Positions 1 to 6,853 of a stretch of DNA of 8,349 nt are shown piece after piece. A model generated the notes under the pieces. It was not told where the DNA came from and made no database searches. It worked only from the letters and a program-made list of their open reading frames with translations. Position numbers and translations under genes: made by a program. Origin of the DNA: DATHYU01 sp033722675 (lineage in GTDB: Bacteria; Actinomycetota; Acidimicrobiia; Spongiisociales; UBA11373); the NCBI GenBank assembly GCA_033722675.1, contig JAWVYO010000100.1, positions 1-8,349 of the forward strand. Reading direction: 5' to 3'. The first letter of the stretch is position 1; each line of letters starts with the position of its first letter.

Positions 1-21
1 GGGGCCCCATCTCGTGGAGGA

Positions 22-67
22 GGCCGGACCAGCGTCTGTTCGCCGCCAGAGGCGGCGAAGTCCGGCC
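22..67. other. Long interrupted inverted repeat (possible terminator or structured RNA)
   Basis: The outer arms GGCCGGAC (22-29) and GTCCGGCC (60-67) pair over 8 bases, and the inner arms TTCGCCGCC (39-47) and GGCGGCGAA (51-59) pair over 9 bases around a 3-base loop. Bases 30-38 bulge out on one side. Neither strand has a T-run after the stem, so it is not a classical intrinsic terminator, though it sits where transcripts from the tRNA and its repeats would end. The remaining bases from 1 to 80 show nothing recognisable. Confidence 0.5.
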
Positions 68-80
68 GGGAAAGAACAGG

Positions 81-115
81 GTGCCCGGGGCAGGACTCGA
101 ACCTTCGCCCCGCAC
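81..115 (-). pseudogene. tRNA-Leu 3'-end relic, distal copy
   Basis: The first 24 bases (81-104) are identical to the tRNA 3' end at 286-309, covering T-loop, 3' T-stem and acceptor strand. The rest of the tRNA is not recognisable. On the minus strand the relic can fold on itself: GTGC (115-112) pairs with 84-81, GGGGC (111-107) with 91-87, and AGG (104-102) with 94-92. This makes a 12-base-pair stem with two 2-base bulges and the intact T-loop TTCGAGT as its cap. The distal copy being less changed than the proximal one is unexpected for simple decay. Confidence 0.72.
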
Positions 116-182
116 CCCGAACGGCCGCCAGAAGAGCAGGAGCGGTGGAGCGCGCGGACGGCCCTCGCCGCCCGCCTCGACC

Positions 183-217
183 GTGCCCGGGGAGGGATTC
201 GAACCTTCGCCCCGCAC
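183..217 (-). pseudogene. tRNA-Leu 3'-end relic, copy nearer the tRNA
   Basis: On the minus strand this reads as a T-arm (GAAGG-TTCGAAT-CCCTC), then CCCGGGC and A, the acceptor 3' strand and discriminator of the neighbouring tRNA-Leu. Over the shared 24 bases it differs from the real tRNA at three positions. No 5' acceptor strand, D-arm or anticodon arm can be found at the right distance, so it is not a functional tRNA. A GTGCGGGG segment just 5' can pair with the acceptor strand to give an imperfect hairpin capped by the T-loop. Confidence 0.7.
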
Positions 218-286
218 CCCCGACGGACGGCCAGACGAGCACGAACCCCAGACCACGCGGACGGCCCTGAACGACCGCCTCGACCG

Positions 287-373
287 TGCCCGGGGCAGGA
301 CTCGAACCTGCACGCCCCACTCGGGGACAGCGGAGTTTAAGTCCGCCGCGGCTACCGATTTCGCCACCCGGGC
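287..373 (-). tRNA. tRNA-Leu, anticodon UAA
   Basis: The 87-base sequence folds as a class II tRNA. The acceptor stem is GCCCGGG/CCCGGGC with discriminator A; the D-stem is GCG/CGC. The anticodon arm is GCGGA-CTTAAAC-TCCGC, with anticodon TAA at 339-337. The long variable arm has the stem CCCC/GGGG, and the T-arm is GCAGG-TTCGAGT-CCTGC. Anticodon, long arm and discriminator A agree on leucine. The CCA end is not encoded. This tRNA reads UUA, the rarest leucine codon in GC-rich actinobacteria, and is the counterpart of Streptomyces bldA. It lies 19 bases after galE, leaving little room for a separate promoter. Confidence 0.96.
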
Positions 374-392
374 CCGCGGGAAGCGTATCCGT

Positions 393-1352
393 TCAGGCCT
401 CCATCCACACCCACGCCGAACGCACGATCTCGGCGAGGTCGGTCCGGGAGGGGTTCCAGCCGAGCACCTCCCGCGCCCGCTTCGACGAGGCGACGAGCAC
501 CGGCGGGTCGCCGGCGCGGCGACCCTGGACGGTGAAGGGGATCTCCGCGCCGGTGACGCGCCGCGCCGCGCCGATCACCTCGAGGACCGAGAAGCCCGAT
601 CCGCTCCCCAGGTTGATCCGGTCGCTGTCGCCTCCGTCACGCAGGTGGTCGAGGGCGAGGACGTGGGCGTCGGCGAGGTCGGCGACGTGGACGTAGTCGC
701 GCACCGCGGTGCCATCGGGCGTGGGATAGTCGTCCCCGAAGACGGCCAGATCGCGTTCGCCGCGCGCCGCCTTCAGCACGTTGGGGATGAGATGGGTCTC
801 GGGGTCGTGCACCTCGCCACGCCGCTCCGTCGCCCCCGCGGCGTTGAAGTACCGCAGCGCCACCGACCGGGCTCCGTAGGCGGTCTCGTAGTCGGCGAGC
901 ACCTCCTCGAGGAAGCGCTTCGTACGGCCGTAGGGGTTGGTGGGCCGCAGCGGCGCCGTCTCGGGGATGGGCACGTCGTCGGGCTCCCCGTACACCGCGG
1001 CCGTGGACGACAGCACGATGGTGCGCACCCCGGCGTCGACGAGGGCGGTGAAGAGGGCGACACCCTGGATGACGTTGTTCTCGAAATACTTCGCCGGGTT
1101 GGCCACCGAGTCGCCGACCGCGGTGAACGCTGCGAAATGCACGCATGCGTCGACCTCGTGACGCTCGACGACGTCCCGCACGAGGTCGATGTCACCCGCC
1201 CGGCCCTCGACGAGGACCGCATCGGCGGCCACGGCGTCCCGGTGGCCCTCCGACAGGTCGTCGAGGACGACCACCTGCTCCCCCGAGGCGAGGAGTGCGT
1301 CGACGGTGACGCTCCCGATGTAGCCGGCCCCTCCGGTGACGAGCACGCTCAC
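393..1352 (-). CDS. galE: UDP-glucose 4-epimerase
   Basis: GalE interconverts UDP-glucose and UDP-galactose using bound NAD, supplying galactose for cell-surface glycans or feeding galactose into metabolism. The 319-residue extended short-chain dehydrogenase has the NAD-binding TGGAGYIGS (6-14), Asp31-Asp32 for the adenosine ribose, HFAAFTAVGDS (72-82), active-site SSTAAVYG (115-122) and the catalytic pair Tyr141/Lys145 in YGRTK. ALRYFNAAGA, VRDYVHVADLA and the C-terminal RRAGDPPVLVASS follow. The start is GTG with GGAGGAGG upstream and a 4-base GTGA overlap with the Ppx gene; the same frame reads on upstream, but that extension is only the shadow of Ppx. The gene ends 19 bases before the tRNA-Leu. 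GalE is not a standard member of the mycobacterial cluster, so its addition here looks lineage-specific. Specificity for UDP-GlcNAc as well cannot be excluded. Confidence 0.94.
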   Translation of the reverse strand: MSVLVTGGAGYIGSVTVDALLASGEQVVVLDDLSEGHRDAVAADAVLVEGRAGDIDLVRDVVERHEVDACVHFAAFTAVGDSVANPAKYFENNVIQGVALFTALVDAGVRTIVLSSTAAVYGEPDDVPIPETAPLRPTNPYGRTKRFLEEVLADYETAYGARSVALRYFNAAGATERRGEVHDPETHLIPNVLKAARGERDLAVFGDDYPTPDGTAVRDYVHVADLADAHVLALDHLRDGGDSDRINLGSGSGFSVLEVIGAARRVTGAEIPFTVQGRRAGDPPVLVASSKRAREVLGWNPSRTDLAEIVRSAWVWMEA

Positions 1353-2254
1353 GATGCCTCCTCCAACAGCCCGGCGGCGATGCCGTCGAGGATGTCCGAT
1401 TCCGACACGATCACCTCGTCGACGCCGACGTGGCGCAGCGCGGCCTCGGCGACGACGGCGCCGGCGAGGAGGACGGGGGCGCGGGCGGGATCCAGCGACG
1501 GGATCGCGGCCGTCTCCTCCACCGTCATGCCGGCGAGTTCGGCGATGAGGGAGGTGAGGGTGGACCGCCCGAGGACCGACCGGTGCACCTGGAGGCGGTC
1601 GTATCGCGGCAGGTCGAGGGCGATGGCCGCCAGCGAGGTGAACGTGCCGCCGACCCCCACGACGGTCGGGGGCCGGTCGGGGAGGTGGACGTCGCCGAAC
1701 ATCGCCTCCACCGAGGAGGCGGCCGCCACGACGTCGACCTCGTCGGCGGGCCGGTCCGGGAGGGCCCGCTCGGTGAGCCGCACCGACCCGATGTCGACGC
1801 TGACGAGCATCTCCGGCTCGCCGGTGCCGTAGACGAACTCGGTGCTCCCGCCCCCGGGGTCGACGACCAGGACGGGGCCGGCGTCCATCCCCGCGGTGGC
1901 GCCGCGGAACGAGAGCTCGGCCTCGACCTCCCCGGTGATGACCTCGGGCCGCGTCCCCAGGGCGTCCTCCGCCCGCTCGAGGAACTCCGCGCGGTTCGCG
2001 GCATCCCGGGTGGCCGACGTGGCCACCGCGCGCATGGAGTCCACTCCTGCCGCTTCGGCCGCCTGGCGATAGGCGGCGAGGGCCTCGAGCGTCGATGCCA
2101 TCCCCTCCTCGCCGAGACGGCGGTCGGCGTCGACGCCCCGTCCCAGGCGGGTCACGGCCACCCGGTGCTCGAGCCACCTGAGTCCGTCCGGCCCGCGTTC
2201 GGCCACGAGGAGTCGCGTCGAGTTCGTGCCGATGTCGACGGCGCCGACCCTCAT
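1349..2254 (-). CDS. Exopolyphosphatase / guanosine pentaphosphate phosphatase, short Ppx/GppA family
   Basis: Members of this ASKHA-fold family remove terminal phosphate from polyphosphate or convert pppGpp to ppGpp. The 301 residues cover only the two-lobed actin-like core, as in the short actinobacterial enzymes; the C-terminal HD-like regions of E. coli Ppx/GppA are absent. Visible motifs are VDIGTNSTRLLVA (6-18, phosphate-1 loop), ATSATRDAANRAEFL (78-92), ITGEVEAELSF (106-116, with Glu111 a plausible catalytic base), VDPGGGSTEF (131-140, phosphate-2 loop), DIGSVRLTE (154-162) and VGVGGTFTSLA (199-209). The ATG at 2254 overlaps the DUF501 stop (ATGA), and its TGA overlaps the galE start (GTGA). 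It matches Rv1026 by position. Sequence alone cannot separate polyphosphatase from pppGpp phosphatase, so no symbol is given. Confidence 0.93.
   Translation of the reverse strand: MRVGAVDIGTNSTRLLVAERGPDGLRWLEHRVAVTRLGRGVDADRRLGEEGMASTLEALAAYRQAAEAAGVDSMRAVATSATRDAANRAEFLERAEDALGTRPEVITGEVEAELSFRGATAGMDAGPVLVVDPGGGSTEFVYGTGEPEMLVSVDIGSVRLTERALPDRPADEVDVVAAASSVEAMFGDVHLPDRPPTVVGVGGTFTSLAAIALDLPRYDRLQVHRSVLGRSTLTSLIAELAGMTVEETAAIPSLDPARAPVLLAGAVVAEAALRHVGVDEVIVSESDILDGIAAGLLEEAS
1357..1364 (-). promoter_or_regulatory. Shine-Dalgarno sequence of galE inside the end of the Ppx gene
   Basis: Two overlapping GGAGG motifs (GGAGGAGG) lie 7 and 4 bases upstream of the GTG at 1352. They also encode the last Glu-Glu of the upstream phosphatase. 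They decide the galE start and suggest reinitiation at the GTGA overlap. Confidence 0.7.
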
Positions 2255-2760
2255 CGGGGTTCGCTCCAGCGTGGGTTGCGGGCTCCGTCGACGACGCACG
2301 GCTCGGTGCAGTCGAGGGGCTCGACCCAGGGGGCCACGAGTTGTCCGACGGGGTTGTCGTTCCCGGCCGCGTGGTCGGCGTAGTGGGCGTGGAGGCACTT
2401 CACCCCCGCAGCGGCGCCGCCCACGCCGCCGGAGGGGACGGGCGACGCCCCATCGGGGAGGGCGGCGTCGCGGTCGGCGGCGTACCGGCGGTGCGCGGCT
2501 TCGAGTCGCTCGCCGAACTCGGGGAGCCGCTCCGCCCTCCGGTCCATGGCGCGCACGCCGCCCCCGGCCTCCAGCCGGCCGATCCGTCGCACCGCCAGCG
2601 GGCACGAGAGCCAGTACCGGGTGGGGAAGGGGGTGCCGTCGTCGAGGAGCGGGGGCACCCGGGTCACGACCGGGAGCCCGAGGTGGCAGCGCACGACCAC
2701 GTCGGCGGGGGCCCGCAGCGGCCGCTCGATCTGGGCGGCCACGGCAGCCGTGTCATCCAT
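2251..2760 (-). CDS. DUF501 family protein
   Basis: This is a 169-residue soluble protein of a largely actinobacterial family with no established function. Family marks are FPTRYWLSCP (45-54) and VKCLHAHYADHAAGNDNPVG (120-139). The fold is rich in potential metal or redox ligands for its size: Cys25, His26, Cys53, Cys122, His124, His126, His130, Cys151 and Cys155. No signal peptide or membrane helix is visible. The ATG at 2760 lies inside the end of the FtsB-like gene (8-base overlap), and the TGA overlaps the next start as ATGA, so translation is probably coupled on both sides. It occupies the place of Rv1025 between division and polyphosphatase genes; a link to polyphosphate or the cell envelope would be guesswork. 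Family assignment is confident. Confidence 0.9.
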   Translation of the reverse strand: MDDTAAVAAQIERPLRAPADVVVRCHLGLPVVTRVPPLLDDGTPFPTRYWLSCPLAVRRIGRLEAGGGVRAMDRRAERLPEFGERLEAAHRRYAADRDAALPDGASPVPSGGVGGAAAGVKCLHAHYADHAAGNDNPVGQLVAPWVEPLDCTEPCVVDGARNPRWSEPR

Positions 2761-3150
2761 CGCCGCGGAGATCCCCCCCGGTCAGGAAGTCCCACAGGTC
2801 CCGCCACCAGGGCTGCTCGTCGGACCGGTCGAGTTCGAGCGGCGCCGGCTCGGCCGGCTCGGCACCGTCGGGGGTCACCACGACGTAGCCGATCTCCCCC
2901 CGCATCACCATGCCGAACTGCTCCCGGGCGAGCCGTTCGATCTCCGTCGTCGTCTCGAGGGCGGCGATCTCCTCGGCGAGCAGCCGATTCTCGGTCCGGA
3001 GCGCATCGAGCTTCGCCTCGGCCAGCTCCACGGCGGCCTGCTGCTCGAGCATCTGGCGCCACGGGAAGATCGTCGCCGCAACGGCGAGCACTCCGACGAG
3101 GGTGACGACCGTCAACAACGACGAGAGCCGGGGACGACGCCGCTGCTCGA

Positions 3151-3154
<4 letters not shown>
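2753..3154 (-). CDS. FtsB/DivIC-like septum formation initiator protein
   Basis: This small bitopic division protein is expected to join an FtsL/FtsQ-type complex that activates septal peptidoglycan synthesis. With the chosen start it has 133 residues: a basic cytoplasmic tail (QRRRPR), one transmembrane helix at about 11-31, a leucine-rich coiled coil at about 35-70 (LRTENRLLAEEIAALE), then the family signature ERLAREQFGMVMRGEIGYVVV at about 72-93, and an acidic, Trp-containing tail. The GTG at 3154 is preferred because it overlaps the eno stop as GTGA, the same arrangement as at other junctions here. An in-frame GTG at 3181 would add 9 residues and overlap eno by 31 bases. The gene ends 8 bases inside the DUF501 gene. 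It corresponds by position to Rv1024. The gene symbol is left open because FtsB and DivIC cannot be told apart by eye. Confidence 0.88.
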
Positions 3155-4428
<1,274 letters not shown>

Positions 4429-4432
4429 GGTC

Positions 4433-4438
4433 CCTCCT
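4433..4438 (-). promoter_or_regulatory. Strong Shine-Dalgarno sequence of eno
   Basis: AGGAGG is followed by GACC and the GTG start of enolase, a spacing of 4 bases. It lies in the 21-base gap after mazG, the widest gap between protein genes here. This near-perfect site fits the high expression expected of a glycolytic enzyme and supports GTG at 4428 as the start. Confidence 0.8.
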
Positions 4439-4449
4439 GACCACGAAAC

Positions 4450-5922
4450 CTACCGGCCGCCTCCGGGTTCATCGAGCATCTCGGCCTCCTTCGCCGCCTC
4501 CCACCGCTCGTCGAGCTCGTCGAGCGACAGCCCGTCCAGGCTACCCCCGCCCTCCATGGCCCGAAATCGCCGCTCGAAGCGGCCCGACGCGCCCCGAAGC
4601 GCCTGCTCGGGATCGACCGAGAGCCGCCGGGCGAGGTTCACGACCGAGAACAGCAGGTCCCCGATCTCCTCCGCGGCGCGACGGCCGTCGTGGGCATCGG
4701 CGACCACCTCGTCGACCTCCTCGCGGACCTTCGCCACCACCCCGTCCAGATCGGGCCAGTCGAAGCCGACCGAAGCCGCCCGGGCCTGGAGCTTCTGCGC
4801 CCGGGCCAGCGCGGGGAGGGCGAGGGGCACGCCGTCGAGCAGCGACTCCCGCTCCTTCTCGTCCTGCTTGAGGCGCTCCCAGTTGGCGAGCACCTGCTCG
4901 GCTTCGTGCACCTCGAGGTCGCCGAAGACGTGGGGATGACGGCGGACGAGCTTGCGCCGGATGCCCTCGGCCACCTCTTCGACGCCGAAGAGCCCGGTCT
5001 CCTCCGCGAGCGTGGCGTGGAAGACCACCTGGAGCAGGAGGTCGCCCAGCTCCTCCTCGAGTTCGACGTAGGCGGCGACGTCGGGCTCCCCCGACGGCGC
5101 CTCCGCCGGCAGACCCTCGATCGCCTCGACGGCCTCGTGGGCCTCCTCGAGCAGGTGCTTCGCCAGGGAGTGGTGGGTCTGGCGACGATCCCAGGGGCAC
5201 TCGGACCGCAAACGGGCATTCACCTGGACCAGGCCGGGCCATCCCACCGGCGCGTGGTCGACGAGGAGCGACACGCGCTGCCCGGCGTGCGCCGGACCGA
5301 CCTCGGCGAGGGGCAGCCGCACGACCCGTTCGGCCGGACCGCCGAGATCCGTCAGGACGGTCACCTCGGTCTCGCCGGCGAGCACGCGGCCGAGGGCGTC
5401 GGTCGCGTCCGCCAGCACGAGCGGTGTGTCCACCTGGACGACCACGGTCGGCAGGTGCAGCAGGAACGGGACGGGCAGGGCGCGGGCGTCCACGAGCTGG
5501 AACCCGCGGGCGAAGGGGTCCAGCGACGTCCGGGCGAACACGAGCTCGAGGAAGGACTCGCCCGGGACGATCTCGACCTCGAACCCGCCGCTCGCGGCGC
5601 GATCCCGAAGGAGCGACACCGCCCGCTCCCCGACGAGGGCACTGCCCGGTACGACGTAGGCGACCGGCCCCGATTCGAGGTGGCCGACGACGCGTTCGAC
5701 GATCGCCGCGTACACGTCGTCGAAGCCGTCGGCCGCCTCGGAGAGGTCGTCGGCGCCGACCACGGAGCGACGGTCCGCGAGCAGCGCGGCGGCCGGGGGT
5801 TCGAGGGTGCGTGCGACCACCCTGTGGTCGGGGGCGAGGAGCCGCCCGGCGAGTCCGGCGGGGACGCGGTCGAACCCCGCGGGGCCGAGCCCTGCGATCA
5901 GCAGCCGCGGGCCGTCGGCCAC
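4450..5922 (-). CDS. mazG: MazG nucleoside triphosphate pyrophosphohydrolase fused to a tetrapyrrole-methylase domain (YabN-type)
   Basis: MazG hydrolyses (d)NTPs to monophosphates and pyrophosphate, cleaning aberrant nucleotides from the pool. This 490-residue product has the YabN layout. Residues about 5-225 are a tetrapyrrole (corrin/porphyrin) methylase-like domain, with GLGPAG at 11-16, VPGSALVGE at 91-99 and VPGESFLELVFA at 119-130. The first MazG unit follows (RLRSECPWD at 237-245, metal-binding E260xxE263 and E291xxD294). A second MazG unit is at about 374-480 (E402xxE405 and E419xxD422). Both units keep the acidic metal ligands, so both may be active. What the methylase-like domain does in such fusions is not settled. 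The GTG start is chosen because AGGAG at 5933-5937 lies 10 bases upstream; the gap to the preceding gene is 7 bases. It ends in TAG, 21 bases before eno. MazG assignment is very secure. Confidence 0.95.
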   Translation of the reverse strand: MADGPRLLIAGLGPAGFDRVPAGLAGRLLAPDHRVVARTLEPPAAALLADRRSVVGADDLSEAADGFDDVYAAIVERVVGHLESGPVAYVVPGSALVGERAVSLLRDRAASGGFEVEIVPGESFLELVFARTSLDPFARGFQLVDARALPVPFLLHLPTVVVQVDTPLVLADATDALGRVLAGETEVTVLTDLGGPAERVVRLPLAEVGPAHAGQRVSLLVDHAPVGWPGLVQVNARLRSECPWDRRQTHHSLAKHLLEEAHEAVEAIEGLPAEAPSGEPDVAAYVELEEELGDLLLQVVFHATLAEETGLFGVEEVAEGIRRKLVRRHPHVFGDLEVHEAEQVLANWERLKQDEKERESLLDGVPLALPALARAQKLQARAASVGFDWPDLDGVVAKVREEVDEVVADAHDGRRAAEEIGDLLFSVVNLARRLSVDPEQALRGASGRFERRFRAMEGGGSLDGLSLDELDERWEAAKEAEMLDEPGGGR

Positions 5923-5929
5923 GCGCCCG

Positions 5930-6853
5930 TCACTCCTGCGGCGGTTCGATGCCGACGGGGGTCCAGGTGCCGAACCGGTCGGCGACCTCGACGTCGGCGT
6001 CGCGGAGCGCGGCGTTGAACCAGTCGTTCCAGAGGAAGTTGGCCTCGGACTCCGGCACGAAGGTGCCGGGGTCGGCCAGGAGCTCCTCGAACGTGGGCTT
6101 CGTCCGTTCGTCCACGATCAGCAGGTGGAAGCCGAACTGGGTCTCGACGGGGTGGACGATCTCGCCGATCTCGGCGTCGATGGACGCCTCGGCGAACTCG
6201 GTGACGTACCGGGACGCCAGGGCGCAGCCCAGGTCCCCGCCGGGGGTCCCGGTGTCCGTCGACAGGTCGTCGGCGACCGCTGCGAAGTCCTCGCCCGCCT
6301 CGAGGCGCTCGACGGCCGTGTCCAGGGTCTCGACGTCCTCCGTCAGGATGTGACGGACGCAGACGTTGGTCACACCCCGCCCGTCGTCGTACAGCTGCGT
6401 GAGGAACGCCTCGTCGTCGATGAGCTCGAGAATCACGGCTCGACGGAGCGATCCGAACTCCGAGTTCAGGCGAAGCATCTCCTCCGACGCGCCCGGGACG
6501 CCGAGGAAGTCCCCGATCGTCGCACCGGCGGCGTCGATCTGCGCCCTGGCGTCGTCCATGGCCGCCTGGACCTGCTCCGCGGAGGGGGTCACGCCGAAGT
6601 CGGCCTCCGCCGCCTGGCCGAGGGCCTCGATCGCCAGCAGCCGGAAGAGGTCGGTGCGCCGCTGCTCGTTGATCGGGATGGCGTCGCCGTCGAAGAATCC
6701 GTCCTCGTACAGCGCCGTGATGTCGTCGACGGTGAAGGTCGTGTCGCCGACGCTGCCGACCTCCTCGGGGGCGCCGGAGCATGCCGCGGCGAGGAGGGCG
6801 AGGGCTGCCACGGCGGCGGACAGGGTTCGGATCGTGCGCACGGGAGGACTCAC
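5930..6853 (-). CDS. SurA/PrsA-like peptidyl-prolyl isomerase lipoprotein
   Basis: The product is a predicted extracytoplasmic, membrane-anchored folding factor of 307 residues. An N-terminal signal peptide (Arg-containing n-region, hydrophobic stretch about 11-24) ends in LAAAC, making Cys25 the likely lipidated residue; the alanine at -3 makes it a slightly relaxed lipobox. Residues about 35-155 resemble the helical SurA N-terminal/chaperone region. Residues about 164-252 form a PPIC rotamase (parvulin) domain, with VRHIL, the GGDLGC turn and the terminal QFGFHLLIVDER strand all visible. The GTG start at 6853 overlaps the mfd stop (GTGA); an in-frame GTG at 6841 would still leave a signal peptide. 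The protein is markedly acidic. It sits between mfd and the mazG fusion, the region where mycobacteria have lipoprotein gene lpqU, but I do not claim orthology. Fold assignment is confident; clients and isomerase activity are unknown. Confidence 0.88.
   Translation of the reverse strand: MSPPVRTIRTLSAAVAALALLAAACSGAPEEVGSVGDTTFTVDDITALYEDGFFDGDAIPINEQRRTDLFRLLAIEALGQAAEADFGVTPSAEQVQAAMDDARAQIDAAGATIGDFLGVPGASEEMLRLNSEFGSLRRAVILELIDDEAFLTQLYDDGRGVTNVCVRHILTEDVETLDTAVERLEAGEDFAAVADDLSTDTGTPGGDLGCALASRYVTEFAEASIDAEIGEIVHPVETQFGFHLLIVDERTKPTFEELLADPGTFVPESEANFLWNDWFNAALRDADVEVADRFGTWTPVGIEPPQE

Larger units (their letters stand above)
81..285 (-). repeat. Two tandem ~102-base units carrying tRNA-Leu 3'-end copies
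   Basis: Unit 1 is 81-182 (102 bases) and unit 2 is 183-285 (103 bases). Each begins on the plus strand with GTGCCCGGGG, as does the tRNA 3' end at 286. The two units agree in the first 38 bases except at three positions, diverge in the middle, and agree again at GCGGACGGCCCT and CCGCCTCGACC. The second of these motifs also directly borders the tRNA 3' end. Unit length equals the 87-base tRNA plus about 15 bases of spacer, which would fit decayed tandem tRNA copies. No protein gene is credible in this stretch. Confidence 0.85.

Noticed and set aside
183..270. A second complete tRNA
   Set aside because: No 5' acceptor strand, D-arm or anticodon stem-loop can be paired at class I or class II distances from the 3' relic.
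81..285. CRISPR-like repeat array
   Set aside because: There are only two imperfect units, the spacing region is itself homologous, and the repeated part is tRNA sequence.
81..309. attL/attR pair enclosing an integrated element
   Set aside because: The 24-base identical copies are only 205 bases apart with no integrase or cargo between them, so at most this is a scar.
14..696. Open frames on the plus strand at 14-340 and 286-696
   Set aside because: They are antisense readings of the tRNA 3' ends and the 3' end of galE, opened by high GC content; no protein family is recognisable.
81..1832. 583-codon open frame on the plus strand
   Set aside because: It runs antisense through the tRNA relics, the tRNA, galE and ppx. 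Its N-terminus (GLEPSPRT repeats) is the familiar spurious translation of antisense tRNA T-arms. It has no domain, and the minus strand genes explain the region fully.
1353..2177. N-terminal extension of the galE frame upstream of 1352
   Set aside because: The extension is low-complexity Arg/Pro/Gly sequence overlapping ppx. The Rossmann motif begins directly after the GTG at 1352, which has its own ribosome-binding site.
4447..4475. Promoter for eno (TCGATG, 17 bases, TAGGTT)
   Set aside because: The -10-like hexamer overlaps the mazG stop and the -35 matches the consensus at only three of six positions; in GC-rich DNA this is too weak to annotate, although a separate eno promoter remains possible.
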